Assembly: GCF_002272875.1 (NCBI RefSeq)
Contig: NZ_MLAN01000003.1
Coordinates: 62,001 to 126,000, forward strand
Reading direction: 5' to 3'
Source of the DNA: Helicobacter sp. 11S02629-2
GTDB taxonomy: Bacteria; Campylobacterota; Campylobacteria; Campylobacterales; Helicobacteraceae
DNA length: 64,000 nt
Positions 1 through 7,306 of the stretch are shown here, piece by piece. Made by a program: the position numbers and the translations under genes. The notes beneath the pieces are model-generated. The model searched no databases, was not told the origin of the DNA, and was given only the letters and a program-made list of their open reading frames with translations. Position 1 is the stretch's first letter; each line of letters opens with the position of its first letter.

Positions 1-16
1 CAAAAGGAGCCTAAAG

Positions 17-1180
17 ATGAAAATAGCCATAGTAGAAGATGACATCAACATGAGAAAGGGGCTAGAGTTTTTCTTTCTAGACTATAAAGACTTAGAGATA
101 GTTAGTTTTAAAAACCCAAAAGATGCCCTAAAAGCTCTTGATGATAGCTTTTCTTTGGTCATTACAGATATAAATATGCCTCATATGGATGGGCTAACTT
201 TTTTATCTGAACTAAAAGGGCGTTATGAAGCCATAGTTATAACTGGTAATGCCACTTTGAACAAGGCTATAGAATCTATAAGGCTAGGAGTAAAAGACTT
301 CTTTCAAAAGCCTTTTGAGCCAAAAGACTTGCTTGATGCAGTTTATAGGACTAAAAAGCTAGTTGAGTTTGAAAAAAGCACTCCTAAAAAAAAGCTTAAC
401 CTCTCTAAAAATAAAGACTTTTTTAAAGCTAGCTCGCCTGCCTTAGAAGAAGCAAAAAACATGGCCTTAAAAGTGGCTAAGACTGATGCTAGTGTATTGC
501 TTTTAGGGGCTAGTGGAGTGGGCAAAGAAGTCTTTGCGCGCTATATACATGAAAACTCAAAAAGAAGCACTGCACCTTTTGTAGCACTAAATATGGCAAG
601 CATCCCAGAAAACCTTTTAGAATCTGAACTCTTTGGCTTTGAAAAAGGTGCCTTTACAGATGCTAGTAGTCAAAAGATAGGACTTTTTGAAAGCGCCCAA
701 GGAGGAAGTATCTTTTTAGATGAGATAGGTGAGATGCCTTTAGCCCTCCAAGCAAAGCTACTTCGTGCTTTGCAAGAAAAAGAGATAACTAGACTAGGAA
801 GTGCTAAGCCTATAAAGATAGATGTGAGATTTATCTCAGCGACTAATGCAGACATAAAAGATAAGATTAATAAGCATGAGTTTAGAGAAGATCTCTTTTT
901 TAGACTTCAAACCGTGCCTATTAAGATTCCACTTTTAAAAGATAGAAAAGAAGAAATCCTTCCTATAGCTATAAATCACATAGAAAATATCTGCAAAAAC
1001 TACGACTTTAGCACTAAGATTCTAAGTAAAGATGCACAAGCTAGGCTGCTTGAGTACAGCTGGCCGGGTAATATAAGAGAACTTTTATCTGTGATAGAGC
1101 GTGCTTGCATACTAAGTGAAGGTGAATATATCACTCAAAGTGATTTATATTTAGATGAAAGAGAAAAAGGATTACTTTAA
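17..1180 (+). CDS. flgR: FlgR-type sigma-54 response regulator
   Basis: NtrC-family activator that, in Helicobacter and Campylobacter, works with RpoN and the FlgS kinase to switch on rod, hook and minor flagellin genes. The N-terminal receiver (about residues 1-115) keeps the acidic pair E7/D8 and the phospho-acceptor D51. The AAA+ domain (about 140-365) has a Walker A GASGVGKE, the sigma-54 contact loop as GAFTDA rather than the usual GAFTGA, and a Walker B FLDEIGE. The protein stops at 387 residues with no Fis-type helix-turn-helix. This matches H. pylori FlgR, which lacks the DNA-binding domain and is thought to act from solution. A good AGGAG site lies 5 bases before the ATG. It is the first gene of a co-directional run. 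Confidence 0.93.
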   Translation: MKIAIVEDDINMRKGLEFFFLDYKDLEIVSFKNPKDALKALDDSFSLVITDINMPHMDGLTFLSELKGRYEAIVITGNATLNKAIESIRLGVKDFFQKPFEPKDLLDAVYRTKKLVEFEKSTPKKKLNLSKNKDFFKASSPALEEAKNMALKVAKTDASVLLLGASGVGKEVFARYIHENSKRSTAPFVALNMASIPENLLESELFGFEKGAFTDASSQKIGLFESAQGGSIFLDEIGEMPLALQAKLLRALQEKEITRLGSAKPIKIDVRFISATNADIKDKINKHEFREDLFFRLQTVPIKIPLLKDRKEEILPIAINHIENICKNYDFSTKILSKDAQARLLEYSWPGNIRELLSVIERACILSEGEYITQSDLYLDEREKGLL

Positions 1181-1222
1181 TATTTTGTTAGAATCTACTC
1201 TTATATCAATGCAAAGGATCTA

Positions 1223-2440
1223 ATGTTGCAAAAGCTAGTTGTATTTATCATGCTTTTTGCCTTTTTGCAAGCTAAAAGCTACATTATCTCACCTCTTTTG
1301 CCACCTACCCAAGAGGTCTTAAGCACTGCGAAATCAAGCTGTGATACAAGCTGCATGCATGATCTTTTTAATAAAAAACTTTATCTAAGCTTTCTTTCTT
1401 ACTATAAAGGCACAAGCGATGTCGCCTTAAAAGCAAATTTTAAAGTCGCTAGCTCTTATTTAGATTCTTTTGTATATCACGAAGATACACTTAGTGATAA
1501 GGTTTTACGCATAGCTCTTTTAATGCCCCAAAAGTTAATAGGTCGCTACTCAGTATCCACTCCAGATGTAGTTATGAGTTATCTTGTATCACGTGGCATA
1601 GACTTTAACTTTAAGGTCTTTAACTCAAGTGATGAAAGCCCAGAAAACCTAATAAAAGCCTATGATGACTTAAAAGCACAAAACTATGACTATGTTATAG
1701 CCATACTTACTCAAAGTGGGGTTAAAGCCTTAGTACAAAACGTCAATGTAGATAGGCTAGTTTATGTGCCAACTGTCAATATCAACCAGATAGATTTTTC
1801 CGTGCCTAAGAAGATGGTTTTTGGTGGTATAGACTATAGCGCCCAGATAAAACTAATCTCAAACTTTGCTAAAGATAGCTCTCTAATAGCTTATAACGAT
1901 GATAGCTACATAGGCATGATACTAGCTAACACCCTAGCTAAAGATGACAAAAGTATCATCTATCAAGACACTATAACTTCAAAGCTTGCAGCCAACTATA
2001 AACAAAGCTTAGAAGACCAAGAAGCCATACTTGATAACTCCATGGTAGTTTTTAATACCTCAGCTATAAAAAGTGGTCTTATCATCCCGCAAATTAGCAC
2101 GCTTAACATCACTCCTAAGTACTTTCTTTCAACACAGATTAACTACAACCCTGTGCTTTTAACCCTAACTCAGCCAGAAGATGTACAAAACCTCTTAGTA
2201 GTTAACGCCATAGGTCAAACTAATGATGCCCTTATGGAGTACACTAGCTTGCTTAGTGGTGATCTTAAATATGACTGGGTAAACTACGCTACTGATATAG
2301 GTGTAGAGATGTTTTTAGACTTACAAGTTAACAACTTAGATAAGTTTTTTAGCGAGCCAATAAAGCACAACCAAGTCATATACAACAACCGCTTTTTCAA
2401 GCCTAAAGGCTACTACTTTGCACCTAATACCACAAACTAA
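1223..2440 (+). CDS. exported protein of unknown function, binding-protein-like
   Basis: A 405-residue protein with an N-terminal signal peptide (hydrophobic residues 5-16, likely cleaved near 17-18), so probably periplasmic or membrane-tethered. A short CxxxC motif (C40, C44) follows the signal. From about residue 95 the alternating hydrophobic strands and phrases such as VLRIALLMPQK and YDYVIAILTQSG resemble a type 1 periplasmic-binding-protein fold of the LpoA/LppC kind. That is a weak structural guess, not a family assignment. It sits 42 bases after flgR and 12 bases before exbD and is probably co-transcribed with them. I do not recognise a characterised homologue. A role in the cell envelope is possible but unproven. 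Confidence 0.75.
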   Translation: MLQKLVVFIMLFAFLQAKSYIISPLLPPTQEVLSTAKSSCDTSCMHDLFNKKLYLSFLSYYKGTSDVALKANFKVASSYLDSFVYHEDTLSDKVLRIALLMPQKLIGRYSVSTPDVVMSYLVSRGIDFNFKVFNSSDESPENLIKAYDDLKAQNYDYVIAILTQSGVKALVQNVNVDRLVYVPTVNINQIDFSVPKKMVFGGIDYSAQIKLISNFAKDSSLIAYNDDSYIGMILANTLAKDDKSIIYQDTITSKLAANYKQSLEDQEAILDNSMVVFNTSAIKSGLIIPQISTLNITPKYFLSTQINYNPVLLTLTQPEDVQNLLVVNAIGQTNDALMEYTSLLSGDLKYDWVNYATDIGVEMFLDLQVNNLDKFFSEPIKHNQVIYNNRFFKPKGYYFAPNTTN

Positions 2441-2452
2441 AAGTGAACATTC

Positions 2453-2836
2453 ATGAAAAAGATAGATTCCTTAAACCTAGTGCCTTTCATAGATATCATG
2501 TTAGTTTTACTAGTCATAGTTTTAACTTCAGCTAGCTTTGTACAGCACCCAAAAGTTTCACTAAACGTCCCAAAAGTAGACGCAAAAGCTAGCTCTAGTG
2601 CTACCAGTAATGATAAAAGCTTCACTATCTCTATAGATAAAAAAGGCAAGATTTATGCTAATGATAAAGAAGTAGATGTAAACGCCTTAAAAGCTAGTCT
2701 TTCTAATCTTGATAAAAGTACTAATATCATCTTAAACACAGATAAAGATGGCAGTGTGGAAAACTTCATGCAAGTAGTTAGCGTGCTAAAAGACTTAGAG
2801 TTAAGCAAGGTCTATGTTTCAGTAGATGATAAGTAG
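2453..2836 (+). CDS. exbD: ExbD/TolR-family energy-transducing protein, orphan
   Basis: A 127-residue inner-membrane protein of the ExbD/TolR family. These assemble with a proton-conducting ExbB/TolQ partner to couple the proton gradient to outer-membrane work. One transmembrane helix spans about residues 9-30. It carries the essential Asp in the motif PFIDIMLVLLVI (D14), which is very close to the N terminus, as is usual for short ExbD. The rest is a periplasmic domain. No exbB/tolQ or tonB/tolB gene lies next to it: upstream is an unknown exported protein and downstream a U32 protein. It must therefore pair with an ExbB encoded elsewhere, or serve a different complex. The intergenic distances (12 and 11 bases) suggest one operon. 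Confidence 0.85.
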   Translation: MKKIDSLNLVPFIDIMLVLLVIVLTSASFVQHPKVSLNVPKVDAKASSSATSNDKSFTISIDKKGKIYANDKEVDVNALKASLSNLDKSTNIILNTDKDGSVENFMQVVSVLKDLELSKVYVSVDDK

Positions 2837-2847
2837 GTTAATAGATT

Positions 2848-4077
2848 ATGGATTCTAAAACAGATAAAAAAGTAGAGCTTTTAGCCCCAGCTGGGAATCT
2901 TACTAAGCTAAAGATAGCCATAAACTACGGTGCTGATACAGTCTATGGTGGGGTAAGTCACTTTTCACTAAGAAATAGAGCCACAAAAGACTTCACACTT
3001 GAAAGCTTTAAAGAAGGTATAGACTACGCCCACGCAAGGGGTAAAAAAGTCTATGTAACATTAAATGGCTTTCCTTTTAACTCACAACTTGAGCTTTTAA
3101 AAAAGCACATAATAGAGATGGCTAGTCTTAATCCAGATGCCTTTATCATAGCAGCACCCGGTGTTGTAAGACTAGCTAAAAAGCTAGCCCCACAAATCCC
3201 CATACATCTTTCAACCCAAGCTAATGTCTTAAATGTCTTAGATGCTGAAGTCTTTTATGAACTTGGAGTTAGACGCATAGTTGCAGCACGTGAGATAAGC
3301 TTAAAAGACTGCATGGAGATAAAAAAAGCCCTGCCAGATCTAGAGATAGAGATCTTTATACATGGGTCTATGTGCTATGCCTTTTCAGGACGCTGTTTAA
3401 TCTCAAGTCTTCAAAGTGGGCGCGTGCCTAATCGTGGAAGCTGTGCTAATGACTGCAGATTTGATTATGAATACTATGTTAGAAATCCTGATAATGGCGT
3501 CATGATGCGTCTTCATGAAGAAGAAGGCATAGGCACTCATATCTTTAATGCTAAGGATTTAAACCTTAGTAGCCATATAAAAGAGATCCTTGATAGTGGT
3601 GGGGTTGATGCTTTAAAGATAGAAGGTAGAACTAAGAGTGAGTACTACGCAGGTATCACTACTAGGACTTATAGAAGGGCAATTGATGACTACTATAAAG
3701 GATTCCAAGATACTAAAAGCTATGAGCGTGAGCTACTAACTCTCAAAAATCGTGGCTTTACAGATGGCTATATAATAAAGCGACCTTTTGAAAAACTAGA
3801 TACGCAAAATGTAGAAACTGCTATCAGCGAAGGAAGCTTTCAAGTAGTCGCCCAAGTTAGTGAAGATGGGGAGTTTTGTCTTTGTAAAGATAAGATATTT
3901 AAAGATGAACGCTATGAAGTAGTCTCACCAAGTGGCGAAGTTAAAAGTATCAGCTTTCCTAAGATAGAACTAGAAAATGGCAAAGTTGTAGAAGAGATAC
4001 ATAGCGGCAATATAAACCGAGTAAGGCTTCCTTACAAGCTTGAAGGCTTTAGCTTTTTGCGTAAGAAATTAGATTAA
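2848..4077 (+). CDS. U32-family protein (TrhP/YegQ-like, tRNA hydroxylation)
   Basis: A 409-residue member of the U32 family. These proteins were named as peptidases and called collagenase PrtC in H. pylori, but better-studied members (TrhP, RlhA, UbiU/V) act in RNA or quinone hydroxylation. The signature block around residues 170-200 is clear: FIHGSMCYAFSGRCL followed by a second Cys-rich stretch RGSCANDCR. This Cys pattern is compatible with the iron-sulfur cluster ligands known in the family. The start LLAPAGN is also typical. By length and C-terminal domain it fits the TrhP type, which hydroxylates U34 in tRNA together with prephenate-dependent chemistry. The exact substrate cannot be told from sequence. 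It is the last gene of the flgR run. Confidence 0.85.
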   Translation: MDSKTDKKVELLAPAGNLTKLKIAINYGADTVYGGVSHFSLRNRATKDFTLESFKEGIDYAHARGKKVYVTLNGFPFNSQLELLKKHIIEMASLNPDAFIIAAPGVVRLAKKLAPQIPIHLSTQANVLNVLDAEVFYELGVRRIVAAREISLKDCMEIKKALPDLEIEIFIHGSMCYAFSGRCLISSLQSGRVPNRGSCANDCRFDYEYYVRNPDNGVMMRLHEEEGIGTHIFNAKDLNLSSHIKEILDSGGVDALKIEGRTKSEYYAGITTRTYRRAIDDYYKGFQDTKSYERELLTLKNRGFTDGYIIKRPFEKLDTQNVETAISEGSFQVVAQVSEDGEFCLCKDKIFKDERYEVVSPSGEVKSISFPKIELENGKVVEEIHSGNINRVRLPYKLEGFSFLRKKLD

Positions 4078-4180
4078 AACTTCTAGATTAATTTTTTTCT
4101 AACATAGCATTAAAGTTAAGTCTCTCAATACCATGAACTAAGGTAGATTTTATAAGTTTATGGAATCCAAAAATATATGA

Positions 4181-4210
4181 TTGCCATGCCTGCGAGTGCA
4201 AACATGGCAA
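4181..4210. terminator. possible terminator hairpin between convergent genes
   Basis: An 8-bp perfect inverted repeat (TTGCCATG at 4181-4188 and CATGGCAA at 4203-4210) with a 14-base loop. It lies in the 164-bp gap where the U32 gene (+) and the first torA (-) converge. There is no strong T-run directly after it on either strand, so the call is weak. Confidence 0.35.
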
Positions 4211-4241
4211 AAAGTCAAGCTTACATGAGAGCTATAAAAGC

Positions 4242-6755
4242 TTAGATTCTAAACTCTCTCATATTTTTTGGCTCTTCAAAGATATCTACTTTTTCTACTT
4301 TACCTTTGTACTTTTCTATGTTAACTAGGGCAGTATTTGGGCAGTTACCATTAGCTAGTTTTGAAGTTGATATATCCATAGTTAGCACGTTTGCGCAGCC
4401 ATTTTTACATAGCCCTTTGCTATCTGGGTTATACCAAGCACCTTCACTTAGTTTTAAAACACCTTTTCTAACATGTTTGCCAACAACTGCACCTGCTAGC
4501 ACTTCACCTCTAGCGTTAAACACCCTTACTACATCACCGTTTTTTATACCTTTAGCTTTGGCATCTTCTTCATTTATCCAGATTGGCTCTTTATCACTTA
4601 CTGCATATTTGTTGCGTAAAGATGTATTAGCTAGCTGAGAGTGAAGTCTATATTCTGGGTGTGGGCTAAGTAGGTGGAACTCTGCAGGTTTATTTTTCAT
4701 ACCTAGCCACTCTGCTGGCTCAAACCAAGAAGGATAACCACGACAGTCATCATAGTTCATCTTAGCTACAGTCTCTGAGTAGATTTCTATCCTACCACTT
4801 GGAGTTCCTAGTGAGTTTAAGATTGGATCATCTCTAAAGTCCGCATATCTTACATAAGTTTTATCTTCTTCTGGTACTTCAAAAGTTATAGGCATGTTTT
4901 TATCCCAGAAAGTTTTGAAATCTGGCATTTTTATACCTTGAGGTGTTCCAGACTTAAGTGCTGTGTTGTAAAACTGCTCTATCCACTCTCTTGGAGTTTT
5001 GCCTTCAGTGTATTGTTCATGAAATCCTGCTTCTTTTGCAAGGTCACTAAAGACTTCATAGTCGTCTTTTGCTTCATGTTGTCTTTTTACAAGGGCTTTC
5101 ATAGGTACTATATTAAGGTTAGAGTAGTCCCCACTCATAGAGATGTCATCTCTTTCATAACTAGTAGTTGTAGGCATAACTATATCTGCATGTCTTGCAG
5201 TAGCAGTCCAGAAAGGATCATGAACTATAACGTGGCTAGGTTTTTGCCAAACTTTTACATAGTTGTTTATATTTTGGTGGTGACCGATAGGGTTTCCACC
5301 TACCCAGTAGATTAGGTCTATATCAGGGTATTTGACTTTACCGCCATTTGCATCTATAACTTTTCCTGGGTTTGCTAAGCAGTCTGCGATTTTAGAAACT
5401 GGTATATTAACAGCTGAAGCTTTTTGAAGCCAAGCTGCTCCACCAGAAGTAGCCTTACCTACGTTCATCCCGCCAATTACAGCTGCTTTTGCTGCTGGAT
5501 TACCACCATTAGCATAGTGGTAGCTAAAACCAAAGCCACCACCTGGAAGTCCTATTTGACCTATCATAGAAGCAAGCGTTACTAACATCCAGTGAGGTTG
5601 TTCACCATGGTGGGCACGCTGCATACCCCAGCCTGCCATTATCATAGTTCTATTTTCAAACATAGTTTTAGCTAGGTCTTTTATAGTTTTTTCATCTATA
5701 CCACATATTGAATTAGCCCATTTAGCATCTTTAACCACACCATCAGTTTTACCTAACATATAGTCTAAAAATTTATCAAAACCAGTAGTATAAGTATCTA
5801 GGAATTTTTTATCATACTTGTTAGTTGTATACATTGTATGCATGATTCCAAGCATTAAAGCAACGTCTGTGTTAGGGATAGGAGTTATCCAAGTTGAATT
5901 TTTTCTATCCATAAAGAACTGTACTGTATCACTTTTTATAGGGTCTATAAGGATGATTTTCTTATTGCTATTTTTAAGGTCATTAAAGAACTCTAGTCCA
6001 CTTCCTTCACTTATTGAGTAAGCTATCCTTAAAGTTACCATAGGGTTAGCTCCCCAGATAACTACGACTTTAGAGTTTTCCATAACCACTGGAAAAACAG
6101 TTTGTTGGTTATAAACTTCTAGTGTTCCTACTACGTGAGGAAGCATAACTTGTGCTGCACCTGTTGAGTAGTCAGCTGTTATACCTGTAAAGCCCCCACC
6201 CATACTCATATATCTTTGAAGTAAAACTACGCAGTTGTGCATATTTCCGCTACTTTTCCAGCCATAGCTTCCTGCAAAAATCGCTTCTGGACCTTTTTTC
6301 TCTCTAGTCTCTTTTACTGCACTTGCTATAAGCTCTATTGCTTTTTTATAAGATACACGCACCCACTCATCTTTACCTCTAAGCTCAGGTTTGCTGTTAT
6401 GAGGGTCTTTTAGATAAGACTTTCTAACCATAGGATACTTGATTCTAGACTTAGCATAGACTTGGTCTCCTACTACATGTTGAAGAGGATTTTTAACTTT
6501 TTCTTTAGAGTCATTTAAACCTATTGAAGAAACTATCTTGCCATGTTTGATAGTTGCTTTTAAGATACCCCAGTGCGCACCAGTTATAACTTCTCCGTTT
6601 TCTACCAAACTACTTACATACTTCATCTCTGAGGCTTTGCTCATCACTTTGTCCATATGCTCTTTTTGTTCAGCTGCACTTAAAAGTTTTGGTGCTAATG
6701 GCACTAGTGCAAATAAAGCACTGGCTTTTAAAACACTTCTTCTTGAAATACTCAT
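4242..6755 (-). CDS. torA: TorA-type periplasmic molybdopterin reductase, copy 1
   Basis: Reductase of the DMSO-reductase family, TorA/BisC branch, expected to reduce trimethylamine N-oxide and related N- or S-oxides in the periplasm. The protein starts best at the ATG at 6755 (837 residues). This start has GGGAG seven bases upstream and opens with the twin-arginine signal SRRSVLK followed by a hydrophobic stretch and an AEQ cleavage region. The motif ADYSTGAAQ carries Ser197, the expected serine ligand to molybdenum for this branch. There is no N-terminal Cys cluster, so no iron-sulfur centre. Paralogue of the gene at 7307-9817, sharing long near-identical blocks. No cytochrome partner (TorC/TorY type) or TorD chaperone is next to it. 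The substrate could be TMAO, DMSO or methionine sulfoxide. Confidence 0.9.
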   Translation of the reverse strand: MSISRRSVLKASALFALVPLAPKLLSAAEQKEHMDKVMSKASEMKYVSSLVENGEVITGAHWGILKATIKHGKIVSSIGLNDSKEKVKNPLQHVVGDQVYAKSRIKYPMVRKSYLKDPHNSKPELRGKDEWVRVSYKKAIELIASAVKETREKKGPEAIFAGSYGWKSSGNMHNCVVLLQRYMSMGGGFTGITADYSTGAAQVMLPHVVGTLEVYNQQTVFPVVMENSKVVVIWGANPMVTLRIAYSISEGSGLEFFNDLKNSNKKIILIDPIKSDTVQFFMDRKNSTWITPIPNTDVALMLGIMHTMYTTNKYDKKFLDTYTTGFDKFLDYMLGKTDGVVKDAKWANSICGIDEKTIKDLAKTMFENRTMIMAGWGMQRAHHGEQPHWMLVTLASMIGQIGLPGGGFGFSYHYANGGNPAAKAAVIGGMNVGKATSGGAAWLQKASAVNIPVSKIADCLANPGKVIDANGGKVKYPDIDLIYWVGGNPIGHHQNINNYVKVWQKPSHVIVHDPFWTATARHADIVMPTTTSYERDDISMSGDYSNLNIVPMKALVKRQHEAKDDYEVFSDLAKEAGFHEQYTEGKTPREWIEQFYNTALKSGTPQGIKMPDFKTFWDKNMPITFEVPEEDKTYVRYADFRDDPILNSLGTPSGRIEIYSETVAKMNYDDCRGYPSWFEPAEWLGMKNKPAEFHLLSPHPEYRLHSQLANTSLRNKYAVSDKEPIWINEEDAKAKGIKNGDVVRVFNARGEVLAGAVVGKHVRKGVLKLSEGAWYNPDSKGLCKNGCANVLTMDISTSKLANGNCPNTALVNIEKYKGKVEKVDIFEEPKNMREFRI

Positions 6756-6805
6756 GGTTAAACTCCCAATTTTTAATTGATTGAAAATAGTAATGCTTGG
6801 GGCGT

Positions 6806-6818
6806 ATTTTAGCACTTG
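6806..6818 (-). promoter_or_regulatory. candidate extended -10 promoter of torA copy 1
   Basis: On the minus strand this reads CAAGTGCTAAAAT: an extended -10 (TG-n-TAAAAT) about 50 bases before the start codon. The same core, CAAGTGTTAGAAT, precedes the second torA at about the same distance, which supports both calls. There is no recognisable -35, as is usual in Campylobacterota. Confidence 0.5.
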
Positions 6819-7184
6819 AGATATTTTAAATTATTAAGAGTGGTTAAAAAATGAGAAAAAATATAATTTTGATTGATTTAGGTTAAAAAGATTTAACTAA
6901 TTATTAAAAGATTTTAAAAAATTAGTTAAAAAAAACTGCCTAAACGAAAGATAAGGACATTAGTTAATGTGGCTACTTATATTAAACCTTTGAGGTTGTA
7001 TAAGGTGTTAATTGGCTATAAGTTGCTAAATATAAGCAAGCCCCTAAATATGATAAATACTAAAATATCTAATTGCTTTCTAATCTTTTCACACCCCTAC
7101 CCCTAAAAGTATCAATGAAGGGGGGATAAGTAGACGCCTTGTGACCTAGAAGTGGGATAAAAATAAAACTGCCTTATTTTTAGC

Positions 7185-7221
7185 ACTTTTTAGATTCTAT
7201 AAATCCATAGAATCTAAAAGT
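7185..7221. repeat. 15-bp inverted repeat built from two RGAWTCY motifs
   Basis: ACTTTTTAGATTCTAT and ATAGAATCTAAAAGT face each other across a 6-base loop; a single extra T in the left arm is the only imperfection. It lies about 90 bases downstream of the second torA stop. Each arm carries the AGATTCT/AGAATCT heptamer that is over-represented throughout the window. Confidence 0.7.
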
Positions 7222-7223
7222 AT

Positions 7224-7266
7224 AAAAATGCATCGCCTGCTAAGCAAAGTAATATCAAAGCAGGCG
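7224..7266 (-). terminator. probable rho-independent terminator of torA copy 2
   Basis: A perfect 8-bp GC-rich stem (CGCCTGCT at 7234-7241, AGCAGGCG at 7259-7266) with a 17-base loop, 41 bases after the stop codon at 7307. On the minus strand it is followed by ATGCATTTTTAT, a short T-run. Confidence 0.5.
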
Positions 7267-7306
7267 TAGCACTAATAATATTTAGATTCTTTAAAAGCTT
7301 AAGTTT

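Larger units (their letters stand above)
6756..7306. other. intergenic region between the two torA genes
   Basis: 551 bp, very AT-rich, no plausible coding frame. It holds a candidate promoter for the first torA (6806-6818), a G6 tract at about 7120-7125 facing a C-rich stretch near 7092-7103, and two hairpins close to the end of the second torA (7185-7221 and 7234-7266), listed separately. Confidence 0.7.

Noticed and set aside
7120-7125. G6 tract between the torA genes, possible contingency locus
   Set aside because: Short, not inside a gene, and not placed at a recognisable promoter spacing.
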